Source: Thermacetogenium sp. UBA4966
GTDB lineage: Bacteria; Bacillota; DSM-12270; Thermacetogeniales; Thermacetogeniaceae
Direction: 5' to 3'
NCBI GenBank assembly: GCA_002397275.1
Contig: DHAA01000113.1
Location: 5,391 to 69,390 of the forward strand
DNA: 64,000 nucleotides
The notes beneath the pieces are model-generated. The model did not search any database and was not told the DNA's origin. It saw only the letters and a program-made list of their open reading frames with translations. Both the position numbers and the translations under genes were made by a program. Every line of letters begins with the position of its first letter. Position 1 is the first letter of the stretch. Below, piece after piece: positions 36,790 through 45,563 of the stretch.

Positions 36790-36876
36790 GGATTCCGCTT
36801 GCTCCCTATTATGACTATCTTCGCTGCGCCTGATGCCGTTACCCGGAACTCCATAATGGTCGCTTCACTGGAATCC
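36790..36876. repeat. GGATTCC-bounded palindromic intergenic element, copy 3 (inverted)
   Basis: Runs from GGATTCCGCTTGCTCCC to cttcactGGAATCC in the opposite direction to copies 1 and 2, with the conserved tgatgccgttacccgg core. It lies between the fumarase gene and the shortened formate-dehydrogenase-like gene. Confidence 0.75.
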
Positions 36877-36917
36877 AGCCGGACACTACCCCTGAAAGCA
36901 ATGTTCTGCCGCGGCGA

Positions 36918-38642
36918 TCATGGCCACTCCATACCCATTTCGTCGAGCTCTTTGTAGTTGAAATGAGCGAACAGGGGAGTCAAAGAGGCCATCTCCGCAA
37001 AGATCTGCTCGGGATGCGGGTAATCCATCGGGTAACCCATCCTGGCGCTCAGGGCGGCGATGGTTTCCCAGTTGGCCTTGCCCGGAATCGGTTCGATCGC
37101 CTTGCGCACCCTCTGCAGGCGGCGCTTGTTATTGGTGAAGGTGCCGTCGGTTTCCGCAAAGCTGGCCGCGGGCAAAACCACATCCGCATATTCTGTGGTT
37201 TCTGTCGGGAAAAGGTCATGAAGCACAAGGAACTCCAGGTTGGAGAGCGCCGAGCGGATGTCCTCACTGTTAAGCTCCGAGAGCACGGGGTTTTCACCCA
37301 TGATGTACATCGCCTTGACGCTGCCCTGATTGGCCTGTTCAAACATCTCGGATACGGTCAGACCGGCTTCTCCGGGCAGGGAAGCCCCCCAGGCCTCCTT
37401 GAATTTCGTGCGTATTTTTTTCTGTTCTACCCTCTGATAACCGGGCAGGGATCCGCTCAGAGCGCCCATGTCGCTTGCCCCCTGCAGGTTATTTTGGCAG
37501 CGAAGCGTGGCTATGCCCGTAAATTCGCCGACTGTTCCGCTGCAAAAGGCGTCCTCACGATACATGGCGCCATGGCAGGGGCTGGGGTAGTGGTCGATGT
37601 TGTTTGTGCCGATCACTGCCCGCACAAACTTCTGGAAAAGATAGATCTCTTCGTTGGTAAACCTGGTGGAACTTATAGCGGCAAAAGAATTTGGCCCGTA
37701 TTGATTCGTGATCTCTTGAAGGCGCGCAGCGGCAAAATCCAGGGCTTCATCCCAGGAGGCGGGGACAAGTTTGCCGTTTCGCCTGATGAGCGGTGTTGTC
37801 AGCCGCTTGTCGCTGTGGATGAAGTCACGGGTTGCAAAGCGGCCTCTGATGCACAGAGCGCGCCCATTGACTGCATTTTCAGGATTAGAGGTTACCCCTA
37901 TGACTTTGCCGTCCTTAACGCGCAGGTCAAAGGTGCATCCTGTGCCACAGAAGGTACAGGTGGTTTTTACCTTTTTTAAATTCCAGCGGCGGCCCTGGTT
38001 GAGCATTTGCTTCTCCGACAGGGCGCCGACCGGGCAGAAAGCCACGCAGTTGCCGCAGTAGATGCACTCTGATTCACTTAAAGGCGTATCGCCGAAAGGC
38101 GCCACCCTGGTGTTGAAGCCGCGGTAGGAAAAATCGATGATGTTCTTTCCGGTGATCTCCGCACAGGCTCGGATACACCTGCCGCAGAGGATGCACTTGT
38201 TCATGTCGCGGACGATAAAAGGGTTGTCCGCTTCTGTCTCGTACTGGTGTTTTTCACCCGTAAATGGACTCTTAATGACGCCGTAATCATAGCAGTATTT
38301 GGCCAGTACACATTCTCCCAGCTTTTCACAGGTGAGGCAATCCGTTGGATGGTTGGCAATCAGCAGTTCCAATACGGTTTTGCGTGCTTCGGTGACCACC
38401 GGTGTGTTGGTGCGCACCACCATGCCCTCTCTTGCTTCGGTGACGCAGGACGCGGGCAGATTGCGCATCCCTTCGATCTCCACTATACAAAGGCGACAGG
38501 CGCCTACCGAACTCAGATCCGGGTCATAGCAGAGCCTGGGGATATGAATCCCCATCGTTTGCGCCGCCTCTAAAACTGTGGTTCCTTGCGGAACCTGAAC
38601 TTCATTCCCGTCAATGATCAGCTTGACGAGTCCCACTTTCAT
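36918..38642 (-). CDS. Formate dehydrogenase alpha-like protein, internally shortened and C-terminally truncated
   Basis: 574 aa against roughly 890 for FdhA. The N-terminal part is complete: [2Fe-2S] domain (CRLCIVEIEG), NuoG-like His-Cys region, two ferredoxin motifs (CILCGRCIRAC, CIYCGNCVAFCP) and the Mo-domain cluster CTFCGTGC. The catalytic position is Cys356 followed by His (SPCHGAM) where Sec or Cys is expected. About 20 residues later the sequence jumps to the LRCQNNLQGASDMGAL block, so about 150-200 residues of the cofactor domain are missing in frame. It stops at MEWP, without the final molybdopterin-dinucleotide domain. It may be a decayed gene. Start ATG 38642, or GTG 38636 by site spacing. 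Confidence 0.7.
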   Translation of the reverse strand: MKVGLVKLIIDGNEVQVPQGTTVLEAAQTMGIHIPRLCYDPDLSSVGACRLCIVEIEGMRNLPASCVTEAREGMVVRTNTPVVTEARKTVLELLIANHPTDCLTCEKLGECVLAKYCYDYGVIKSPFTGEKHQYETEADNPFIVRDMNKCILCGRCIRACAEITGKNIIDFSYRGFNTRVAPFGDTPLSESECIYCGNCVAFCPVGALSEKQMLNQGRRWNLKKVKTTCTFCGTGCTFDLRVKDGKVIGVTSNPENAVNGRALCIRGRFATRDFIHSDKRLTTPLIRRNGKLVPASWDEALDFAAARLQEITNQYGPNSFAAISSTRFTNEEIYLFQKFVRAVIGTNNIDHYPSPCHGAMYREDAFCSGTVGEFTGIATLRCQNNLQGASDMGALSGSLPGYQRVEQKKIRTKFKEAWGASLPGEAGLTVSEMFEQANQGSVKAMYIMGENPVLSELNSEDIRSALSNLEFLVLHDLFPTETTEYADVVLPAASFAETDGTFTNNKRRLQRVRKAIEPIPGKANWETIAALSARMGYPMDYPHPEQIFAEMASLTPLFAHFNYKELDEMGMEWP

Positions 38643-38983
38643 CCCCCCTCAAAATTTTTGTTTTCGTACGCCCTGCCGGCTCAGCCGTCGCAGCCTCTGC
38701 CGCAGGGCAGGCCCCTCGCTTTTATAGGGATAATTCGCCGGTTCCTGCTAAAATTCCTTCCTTCTCCTATAGATTTGGCTGCGCGAACGAGGATTCACTG
38801 AGGCGGATTATATTTTATTCTCTTTCCGCCTTCGCCAACTGTCGAAAAAAATGATAAGATAAAGAGTAAGGATTCATTCTGACGGCAATAAGGCGTCAAG
38901 GTCAAATATGATCAGTGATTTCGGCGCCGGGAAATACCCCTGGCGATCTCATGGCCGGGGATAAGAAGGGAAGTAGTTGAAAA

Positions 38984-39727
38984 ATGGCTAAACATATCGC
39001 TCTTGCCGGCAAAGGGGGGACAGGCAAGACCACCATCGCCGCCCTCGTCATCAAAAACCTGATTGCCGGAAATAAGGGAAGGATTCTGGCTGTGGACGCG
39101 GACCCCAACGCTACATTGAACGAGGCTTTAGGCGTGGAATTAACGTGTACCCTTGCCGAAATTATGGAGAATGTCAAAGAGAACAAAGAAGCCGATGACT
39201 CAGAACGGAAAGAGTACATCAAAACCAGGTTCAGCGAGGATGCCCTGATCAGAGCAGACGGTTATGACCTGTTGGTGATGGGCCCGTCACGGCAGGCGGG
39301 CTGCTATTGCTTTCCCAATGCCGTTTTGAAGAACAGCATTTTGGAGCTGGAGAACGATTACGACTACATGGTTATCGATAATGAAGCCGGGATGGAGCAT
39401 ATCAGCAGGGGAACTATTCAGGATGTGGACACCATGCTGGTCATTTCAGACGGTTCGGTCAAAGGGGTGCGTGCCGCCGGCAGGATAAAAAAACTGACGG
39501 AAAGTCTGAATTTCGACATTGGAGAGGCCTACCTGATCATAACCAAGGTTGACGGCACCTCTCTTCTCCAAGAGGAAATAGACGCCACAGGGTTGAAGCT
39601 GTTGGGGGTTATCCCCTATGATAAACAGCTGACGGAATATGACCTCTACGGGAAGCCTTTGCTCGCTCTGCCTGAGGACAGCCCGGCGGTCAAGGCCGTC
39701 AGGGAGATATGTGAAAAAATTTTTTAA
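38984..39727 (+). CDS. cooC: CooC-like nickel-insertion ATPase
   Basis: 247 aa. It starts with the deviant Walker A GKGGTGKTT (9-17), followed by DADPNATLNEALG, and carries the dimer-metal motif Cys107-Tyr-Cys109 in AGCYCFPNA. CooC/AcsF ATPases help load nickel into CO dehydrogenase/acetyl-CoA synthase. No CODH gene is in the window. The 341-base gap 38643-38983 before it holds only two inverted repeats (38670-38708 and 38801-38831). Confidence 0.88.
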   Translation: MAKHIALAGKGGTGKTTIAALVIKNLIAGNKGRILAVDADPNATLNEALGVELTCTLAEIMENVKENKEADDSERKEYIKTRFSEDALIRADGYDLLVMGPSRQAGCYCFPNAVLKNSILELENDYDYMVIDNEAGMEHISRGTIQDVDTMLVISDGSVKGVRAAGRIKKLTESLNFDIGEAYLIITKVDGTSLLQEEIDATGLKLLGVIPYDKQLTEYDLYGKPLLALPEDSPAVKAVREICEKIF

Positions 39728-39761
39728 TTCTTAAAAATTCACCGTTTAGTTATACAAGGGA

Positions 39762-41036
39762 TTGGAGTGCTGTTGGTTGCAGCTGATTGAATTATCTCCT
39801 CATGACCGTCTGATAATTGATGCGCAGGCGCTGTTTACCGGCATTGATTCACGTTTTAAAAAAGATGTAAGCATATATATTGGGGATGGTAGGGTTCAGC
39901 TTATTAAAAAACGGGCAAAAAACCATGAAGCTCATCAAAGGGAAGCGGCGGGCGACAGGAAAAACTGCCGGATTATCTCTTCCCACAGTTTGACGGTGAT
40001 CCCGGGGCTGATCGACTGTCATGTTCACCTGGCCTTAGACGGTATGAGCGGACAACACCCGCATGAGGATGCCTTTAGTTTAGCGGAAAGGCTGCAGGGG
40101 AACTTGGCCTCTACCCTTGCCTGCGGCATTGTCGCTGTTCGGGACGGCGGGGACCGGGGCGGCGCCGGACTTCTCTGCAGGGATCTGGTTAATGCAGCGG
40201 AGTTAACGGGGCCTGTGGTGATGGCTTCGGGGAAAGCCCTGCATAAGGCCGGCGGCTATGGTTCATTTTTAGGCGCCGGAATTTCTCCTGGGGAGGCGCC
40301 GGCAAAATTCATCAAAAGGCTGGCCAAAGAAGGCGTCGACCAGGTTAAGGCGCTTGTCTCCGGCATCGTCAGCTTTAAAGAATACGGCCGGGTCGGCGGC
40401 GTCCAATTCTCATTAGAGGAGCTGCGGCGGATCGTAAGGATAGCCGCTGATTATGGGCTCAAGGTAATGGCCCATGCCAGTTCGGAGCAGGCGGTGCGGT
40501 TGTGTATCGCCGCCGGGGTTCATTCCATTGAGCATGGTTACTTTATCAGTGAAAGTTCCCTGAAGGCAATGGCTGATCAGGGGATCGCCTGGGCGCCTAC
40601 GGTTGTTCCGGTGGCGGTGCAGAGCCGTAGGGCAGATCAAACAGAAGCGGCGGTTATCGAGCGCACATACCGGCGCCAGCTTCGTATGATCAGGCTTGCG
40701 CAGCGGCTGGGGGTGATCCTGGGTGTGGGAACTGACGCCGGAGCCTCGGGTGTGCGGCATGGGGCCGGTTTTTGGCAGGAATTACAGCTTTACCGGGAAG
40801 CCGGGCTGACCGTCGAGGAGACACTGCTGGCCGCTACAAGAAATGGCGCCCGGATCATCGGCAGGGAAGAGAGTTTAGGCGTCATTGCCCCGGGCAGACC
40901 CGCGTTTCTGCTTATTGCGGAGGGGGATCCCCTTTCTCCACCGGGAAAACAAGTTCGTTTAAAATATCTTATTCGTCCCCGGCAAAGAAGAGCCGCCGCA
41001 GGTTCGTTTCAGTTCCGCGTAAACCAATCGTCCTAA
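39762..41036 (+). CDS. Amidohydrolase family protein
   Basis: 424 aa; TTG at 39762 or 39777 are the possible starts (AAGGG at 39755-39759). The metal motif is VIPGLIDCHVHLALDG (HxH); VKALVSG carries a probable bridging Lys, HASS and HSIEHGY later His, and GVGTDAGASG the Asp. It resembles imidazolonepropionase-like or prolidase-type amidohydrolases, which act on cyclic amides or dipeptides. Not a second HutI by its motifs. Substrate unknown. Confidence 0.78.
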   Translation: MECCWLQLIELSPHDRLIIDAQALFTGIDSRFKKDVSIYIGDGRVQLIKKRAKNHEAHQREAAGDRKNCRIISSHSLTVIPGLIDCHVHLALDGMSGQHPHEDAFSLAERLQGNLASTLACGIVAVRDGGDRGGAGLLCRDLVNAAELTGPVVMASGKALHKAGGYGSFLGAGISPGEAPAKFIKRLAKEGVDQVKALVSGIVSFKEYGRVGGVQFSLEELRRIVRIAADYGLKVMAHASSEQAVRLCIAAGVHSIEHGYFISESSLKAMADQGIAWAPTVVPVAVQSRRADQTEAAVIERTYRRQLRMIRLAQRLGVILGVGTDAGASGVRHGAGFWQELQLYREAGLTVEETLLAATRNGARIIGREESLGVIAPGRPAFLLIAEGDPLSPPGKQVRLKYLIRPRQRRAAAGSFQFRVNQSS

Positions 41037-41114
41037 CAATCCTCGCCGTTTTTCCTCTAAAACATACCTTGGAAATAACGCTCTGCTATTTTCATCGGTG
41101 TTTACTATGCCGCC

Positions 41115-41324
41115 GGATTCCGCTCGCTCCCTACTATTACTGGAAGTGAAGTTTGAAATTATAAGTTGGAATAGAAGTTTCCAACTTCTAATTTCCGGGC
41201 GGCTCTGCCGCTGTTCCTATTTCCGGCCTCCGACATCCTGCTTCCGACCTCCAAAATAGCCTGCAGCTTCGCTGTGCCTGATGCCGTTACCCGGAACTCC
41301 ATAATGGTCGCTTCGCTGGAATCC
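41115..41324. repeat. GGATTCC-bounded palindromic element, copy 4, with internal ARGYCGG array
   Basis: Ends GGATTCCGCTCGCTCCC and cttcgctGGAATCC, inverted relative to copies 1 and 2. Inside, at about 41216-41250, there are 7-bp units (CCGGCCT, CCGACAT, CCTGCTT, CCGACCT) which are the reverse of ARGYCGG. The 436-base gap 41037-41472 holds nothing else except the array at 41380. Confidence 0.75.
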
Positions 41325-41379
41325 ATCCGGTTTGACGCCACCTCCGAATAGACATCCATGCTGCTTGGCGGCGCCATTG

Positions 41380-41414
41380 CCAACGACCAACGACTAACCA
41401 CTAACGACTAACCA
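41380..41414 (-). repeat. TTRGTNG 7-bp array, minus orientation
   Basis: Five plus-strand units CCAACGA, CCAACGA, CTAACCA, CTAACGA, CTAACCA, the reverse of TTRGTNG. Confidence 0.75.
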
Positions 41415-41472
41415 TGTGGCACACGAAACATCCCCCCGCCACATTCCTGCAAGGTAGGATTTTTGGAAGCAG

Positions 41473-42507
41473 ATGTCGAAGAAAAAAGCAGAAGCCGCCG
41501 CTAAACCGGGGGGGGTAAGAGGCGGCAGTCGCTCTGCAGAGGGCGTTAAGATCTGTGAAAAACCCAGGGGGAGGGCGATGGGGGCCGTGAAACCGGAAGA
41601 AAGGCCTGCGGATAGCTACCGGCAGGCGGTAAAGATGAAAAGGCTGAATGAGAGAATACAGATTAAGCTGCGGGCTTACTGGGAACTGACAAAAAGCAAG
41701 CAGACATTCCTTTTGCTGATCACCGGATGGGCGGGATACGCCTCGGCAGGGGGCCCGGCGACAGACTGGGCGACGCTGCTGTCGTTGCTGGGCAGCCTTT
41801 ATTTGGCCGTCAGCGGCAGCACGGTGCTCAACATGTATGTGGACCGTGATATCGATGCCCGTATGCCCAGGACGATCAAGCGTCCGCTTCCTGCCGGGGT
41901 TTTGCGTCCGCGGGAAGCCCTGGCCTTCGGTTCGTTGATCTCCGTGCTCGGCGTGGCGTGGGCGTTTTCATTATCACCTTTGTTCGGCCTGGTTGTTGCT
42001 GCGGGTTTGTTTTTTCATGCTGTGATCTATACCATGTGGCTGAAAAGAATGACCCCTTTCTCCGTGATACCGGGAGGCGTTTCCGGAGGGATGCCTGTTC
42101 TGGCGGGGCGTGTTTTGGGGACGGGCAGTATTGATCTCATTGGGGCGCTTTTAGCTGTCGCTATTCTGCTGTGGATCCCTATCCATATCTTAACCTTTGC
42201 CATGAGGTATTCCCGGGACTATGATCTGGCGGGGGTACCCACTTTCCCCGCAGTTTATGGGGAGAAACAGACACGGCTGGTTCTGGCAGGCTCAACTGTT
42301 TTAACGGGGTTGGCCCTCATGCTGGCTGTCTTTTTAAATGGCGTACGCGGCCCGTATCTGTCGGCTTCTATCCTCTCCGTCGCTTTGCTCGTTGCTCTGG
42401 CGGTTTTCTGCTCTGCCTTTCCTACGCCAAAACGAAACTTCTTGCTGTTTAAAGCCGCCTCTATTTATATGCTGGCCTCTATGCTGCTGATTGGCCTGGC
42501 AGGATAG
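41473..42507 (+). CDS. ctaB: Heme O synthase-like UbiA prenyltransferase
   Basis: 344 aa; an ATG at 41578 with a strong GGGGGAGGG site would give 309 aa without the basic N-terminal extension. About eight or nine membrane segments. The prenyl-diphosphate-Mg motif NMYVDRDIDARMPRT followed by KRPLPAG is typical of protoheme IX farnesyltransferase, as is the second motif YSRDYDLAGVPTFP. Such enzymes add a farnesyl group to heme B for heme-copper oxidases, yet no oxidase gene is nearby and the rest of the window is anaerobic. Another acceptor is possible. Confidence 0.82.
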   Translation: MSKKKAEAAAKPGGVRGGSRSAEGVKICEKPRGRAMGAVKPEERPADSYRQAVKMKRLNERIQIKLRAYWELTKSKQTFLLLITGWAGYASAGGPATDWATLLSLLGSLYLAVSGSTVLNMYVDRDIDARMPRTIKRPLPAGVLRPREALAFGSLISVLGVAWAFSLSPLFGLVVAAGLFFHAVIYTMWLKRMTPFSVIPGGVSGGMPVLAGRVLGTGSIDLIGALLAVAILLWIPIHILTFAMRYSRDYDLAGVPTFPAVYGEKQTRLVLAGSTVLTGLALMLAVFLNGVRGPYLSASILSVALLVALAVFCSAFPTPKRNFLLFKAASIYMLASMLLIGLAG

Positions 42508-42509
42508 GG

Positions 42510-42977
42510 TTATTGTTTATGGATCAGGATGCTATTGACCAGGTTTTCATCCGCGGTGACCCTGGTGTTTCCAACCTGAAAGACAAAGGTAGGGTATCTT
42601 TGAATCATAGTTACCCTTTCACCGGGAAGGATCCCCAGGGCCATGATCTTATTCAGCGTTCCCTGGTCGCCGGTATCAATCTCGGAAATTACTGCTTCCT
42701 CCCCGTTGTTCAGCCGGGAAAGAGCTGCCGCAGTTGCTGCTCCTTGATGACCTTCTTCCTTACCCGGCTTTCCCGGACACGGCGCCTTGCTTTTCATTTC
42801 TCCTTTACCGGCCATGTTCCTGCGGCGCCGGAACCAACCGAACAGCCGGTTTTCTTTGGGAATATCAAAGCCGCAATTAGGACAGCGCACCTTGCTGCAG
42901 GTGTTATGCAGCGGGCAGGAGGCGCACCCCTGAGCTGTTGTTTCGTCGAATTCATAACCGCAAAAGCCGCATTTCAT
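42510..42977 (-). CDS. feoA: FeoA domain protein with N-terminal zinc ribbon
   Basis: 155 aa. The N-terminus has CGFCGYEF and CASCPLHNTC and RCPNCGFD, a rubredoxin/zinc-ribbon-like part; the C-terminal 80 residues are a FeoA SH3-like domain (MALGILPGERVTMIQRYP). FeoA is a cytoplasmic partner of the FeoB ferrous-iron transporter. It is the last gene of the feo unit, separated from feoB by a 7-bp array. Confidence 0.87.
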   Translation of the reverse strand: MKCGFCGYEFDETTAQGCASCPLHNTCSKVRCPNCGFDIPKENRLFGWFRRRRNMAGKGEMKSKAPCPGKPGKEEGHQGAATAAALSRLNNGEEAVISEIDTGDQGTLNKIMALGILPGERVTMIQRYPTFVFQVGNTRVTADENLVNSILIHKQ

Positions 42978-42992
42978 TTCCTCTCATCCTCT

Positions 42993-43027
42993 CTAACCAC
43001 CAACGACCAACGACTAACCACTAACCG
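42993..43027 (-). repeat. TTRGTNG 7-bp array after feoB stop codon
   Basis: Plus-strand units CTAACCA, CCAACGA, CCAACGA, CTAACCA, CTAACCG, i.e. TTRGTNG on the minus strand, starting about 14 bases after the feoB membrane-part stop (43042-43044). Confidence 0.75.
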
Positions 43028-43041
43028 CCATCTAACCGCCA

Positions 43042-44502
43042 TCAAAAGGTTAGTCCCAGCAGCGCCAGCGCCTGGTTGAGTATATAGCCGCAGAAGAAGG
43101 CGAAGGGGAAGATGAAACAGGCGATAGCCAGCGCCGTTTTCCATCCTCTCTCTTTGACCATGATGGCGAACTGTGCTATACAGGGAACGAATATGGTCAG
43201 GGTTACCGCGGCCACTAACATCTGAACCCCTGTGAGAACCCCACTTTTTTGCAGATCATAGAGCCCCGCGGCTCCATAGTCACGGCGGAAGAAGCCGAAG
43301 AGAAAGATCTCTGCGGCTTTAGAGGGAAGCCCCAGCGCTCCCATCAGGGGCGTCGTCGCCTGGATAACGGCATCGAAAGCGCCGGTTATCTTTCCTGCCC
43401 AGATGAGGACGCTGGCCAGGATGAAGAAGGGCACGATTTCAATAAAATACCACTGCATGCGGGAGAGGGTCTTTTCCAGTATGTTGGAGAGTTTGGGCAT
43501 TCTCAAAGGGGGAAGTTCCATATAAAAGGAGGGCTTTTTCCCGGGCATCAGCTTGGCCGCCAGATAGCCCACCAAAAGGAAGAGCAGAATAATGAACCCT
43601 GACCAAATCGCTAAGGCCAGGGGCTTGGCGGAGAGAAGGCCCAACACTACGCCCAGCTGTGCAGAGCAGGGGATGGCCAGAGCCAGGAGCAGGGTGGCGA
43701 TTACCCGCTCTCTGTTGGTTTCCAGGGTTCTGCTGACCAGGGTGGCCATCGTGTCGCACCCGAACCCGAGGGCCATGGGGATCACCGCTCTTCCGCTGAG
43801 GCCGATTTTTTTAAAGAGGCGGTCCACCAAAAGAGCAAGCCGCGGCAGATAGCCGGAGTCCTCGAGAAGTGAGAAAGCGAGAAAAAATGTGCCCACGATA
43901 GGCAGAATGATGGCTACCGCGTAGCGAAGGCCCAGGGTGACGACGCCATAATCGAAGGCGAGCAGGGTCTGCAGGGCAGGCCAGGGGATCAAGTTCCCGA
44001 CGACCTGATTGACCCAGGGGTTGATATATGCTTCAAACAGCTTCCCTTCGATAAGGTCTACCAGTGTCCCGGCGCCGAATTGCCCTACAAACTTGTACAA
44101 GCCGAAGTAGAGAACAAGCAGCAGGATGGGGATTCCGGTCAGAGGCTGTATTGTAAGGCGGTCGAGGACCGAGTGGAGACGCTTCTTTTTGTCGCTGTCC
44201 TTCACAACTCCCGCAAGAATTTCTTTTGACTTTTGATGGGTCTGCAGGGTAATAACATAACGCAGGGGGTCCTTGTATTGAGAACGTGTATTTTGGATTA
44301 CCGCAAAAATGCGGGGGAATTCACGCTCCCGCAGTTTAACCATTTTCATAATCTCTTCATCTTGCTGAAGCAAAAGCAGAGCGATCATGCGTTTAGAGAA
44401 GGTATATCTGGCCTTCAGCAGTTTTTCAATGCTCTCCAGTGATTTTTCAATGGTTTCGTCATAGCGAAGGGCGAACCTTTCAGGCGACCCGCTTCCTGAC
44501 AT
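43042..44502 (-). CDS. feoB: FeoB ferrous-iron permease, membrane part (separate from GTPase)
   Basis: 486 aa. The first 95 residues are the helical linker; the rest has two gate regions, GFGCDTMATLVSRTLE and the PFFILASVLIWAGK helix, and about eight to ten membrane segments. The GTPase domain, normally fused in front, is a separate gene that overlaps this start by 23 bases. It brings Fe2+ into the cell. Confidence 0.88.
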   Translation of the reverse strand: MSGSGSPERFALRYDETIEKSLESIEKLLKARYTFSKRMIALLLLQQDEEIMKMVKLREREFPRIFAVIQNTRSQYKDPLRYVITLQTHQKSKEILAGVVKDSDKKKRLHSVLDRLTIQPLTGIPILLLVLYFGLYKFVGQFGAGTLVDLIEGKLFEAYINPWVNQVVGNLIPWPALQTLLAFDYGVVTLGLRYAVAIILPIVGTFFLAFSLLEDSGYLPRLALLVDRLFKKIGLSGRAVIPMALGFGCDTMATLVSRTLETNRERVIATLLLALAIPCSAQLGVVLGLLSAKPLALAIWSGFIILLFLLVGYLAAKLMPGKKPSFYMELPPLRMPKLSNILEKTLSRMQWYFIEIVPFFILASVLIWAGKITGAFDAVIQATTPLMGALGLPSKAAEIFLFGFFRRDYGAAGLYDLQKSGVLTGVQMLVAAVTLTIFVPCIAQFAIMVKERGWKTALAIACFIFPFAFFCGYILNQALALLGLTF

Positions 44503-45058
44503 ACTGCGCCACCATCCTCTTTAGCTGCTCCATACCGCGGTTTAAGGCTGCTGCGGTTCCTGCCACAGGGATCCCCAAAGCCTGGGAGAGAGCATCCAGG
44601 TCGATGCTGCGTCCGATTTTTTTCGCCTCGTCCATCATGTTGACCGCGAGTATGACAGGCAGGCCGGCCTCCAGCAGCTGCAGGGTGAGGGGGAGCATCC
44701 TTTCAATGTTTTTCGCATCCACCACATGCATAACCACATCCGGTTTTTCCTGCAGCAGGAGTGTTCTGGTTACCCGTTCCTCTTCGGTAATTGGAAACAG
44801 GGAATACATGCCGGGAGTGTCGATTACCTCATACATTTGCCGATCAAGCTTGGCGGCGCCCCGAGAGACCTCGACCGTGGTTCCCGGGTAATTGGAAACG
44901 GTAACATAGGTTCCGGTTATGAGATTGAAGATCACGCTTTTCCCTACGTTAGGTGTTCCCACTAAAACCAGCTTTGTTTTTCTGTTTCTAAATGCCGGTT
45001 GCGGCGGTTTGCTTTTATTGGCTGTATTGCGCCGGTCATCTTCCGTTTGTTTGTCCAT
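44480..45058 (-). CDS. feoB: FeoB GTPase domain as a separate protein
   Basis: 192 aa. G1 GTPNVGKS, G3 DTPGMYS, G4 NMMD; the switch region has TYVTVSNYPGTTVEVS. This is the N-terminal G domain of FeoB as an independent protein, without membrane segments. It comes first in the feo unit and is regulated by Fur (see 45126 and 45289). A natural split is likely, as the overlap with the membrane part is clean and both ORFs are intact. Confidence 0.9.
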   Translation of the reverse strand: MDKQTEDDRRNTANKSKPPQPAFRNRKTKLVLVGTPNVGKSVIFNLITGTYVTVSNYPGTTVEVSRGAAKLDRQMYEVIDTPGMYSLFPITEEERVTRTLLLQEKPDVVMHVVDAKNIERMLPLTLQLLEAGLPVILAVNMMDEAKKIGRSIDLDALSQALGIPVAGTAAALNRGMEQLKRMVAQYVRKRVA

Positions 45059-45125
45059 TTGCTTTCTCCTCCGCTTTATTGAAACAAATTGTCAGGCCGC
45101 GGCGCCGGGCGCCGGGTACAATATT

Positions 45126-45144
45126 GACAACGATAATCGTTATC
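45126..45144. promoter_or_regulatory. Fur box in the feo leader
   Basis: GACAACGATAATCGTTATC matches 16 of 19 positions of the classical Fur box GATAATGATAATCATTATC and contains the perfect palindrome GATAATCGTTATC. Confidence 0.75.
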
Positions 45145-45288
45145 AGCAGTTAAGCCCATCTCTGCTGCATAGAACCCGCAGTTGCGGCAAATAATAGATT
45201 GAATGCTGCATTAAAGGGGATACGCATCACTTCATTATCGGCTGTTGATGAAAGCTTTGCGGCACTCTTGCATCTTTCTATCACTATT

Positions 45289-45317
45289 AATGTATGATAA
45301 TTATTCTCAACTGTCAA
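45289..45317 (-). promoter_or_regulatory. Sigma-A promoter of the feo operon with Fur box in its spacer
   Basis: On the minus strand TTGACA (45317-45312), a 17-base spacer and TACATT (45294-45289). A 7-1-7 Fur-type site TGAGAAT-A-ATTATCA (45309-45295) fills the spacer, so iron-loaded Fur would block RNA polymerase. The 505-base gap 45059-45563 holds this and the Fur box at 45126; nothing else is clear. Confidence 0.7.
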
Positions 45318-45563
45318 TACAATATTTTCATTCCATTTAAGATATATTATGTATTATATTGCCATATGATAAGATAAATGACTCTCACTAAACTTATTGA
45401 TGGTATTGACGGCAGAAAGACTGAAGTATATTATAATATTAAAGCAAACGTTAGAATGTAGGACTACAGTAAATCCCGGCGAGCTGAAGGGAGGGTCTAT
45501 TTTAGCAACCGGGTAACCGGAGGAGTTCGACCGAACCCTTAAATTTTCAGGGAGGTGGCAGGT

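Noticed and set aside
36918..36920. The TGA stop after MEWP as a selenocysteine codon
   Set aside because: Family members do continue with Cys at this place, but the frame after the TGA has no FdhA similarity and runs into a repeat; the true Sec/Cys position is Cys356.
36963..37979. 338-residue plus-strand frame opposite the formate-dehydrogenase-like gene
   Set aside because: Antisense shadow of a clearly coding frame; no ribosome site or domain.
41159..41401. 80-residue minus-strand frame across repeat copy 4
   Set aside because: It is made of repeat sequence; the other copies of the element do not keep this frame.
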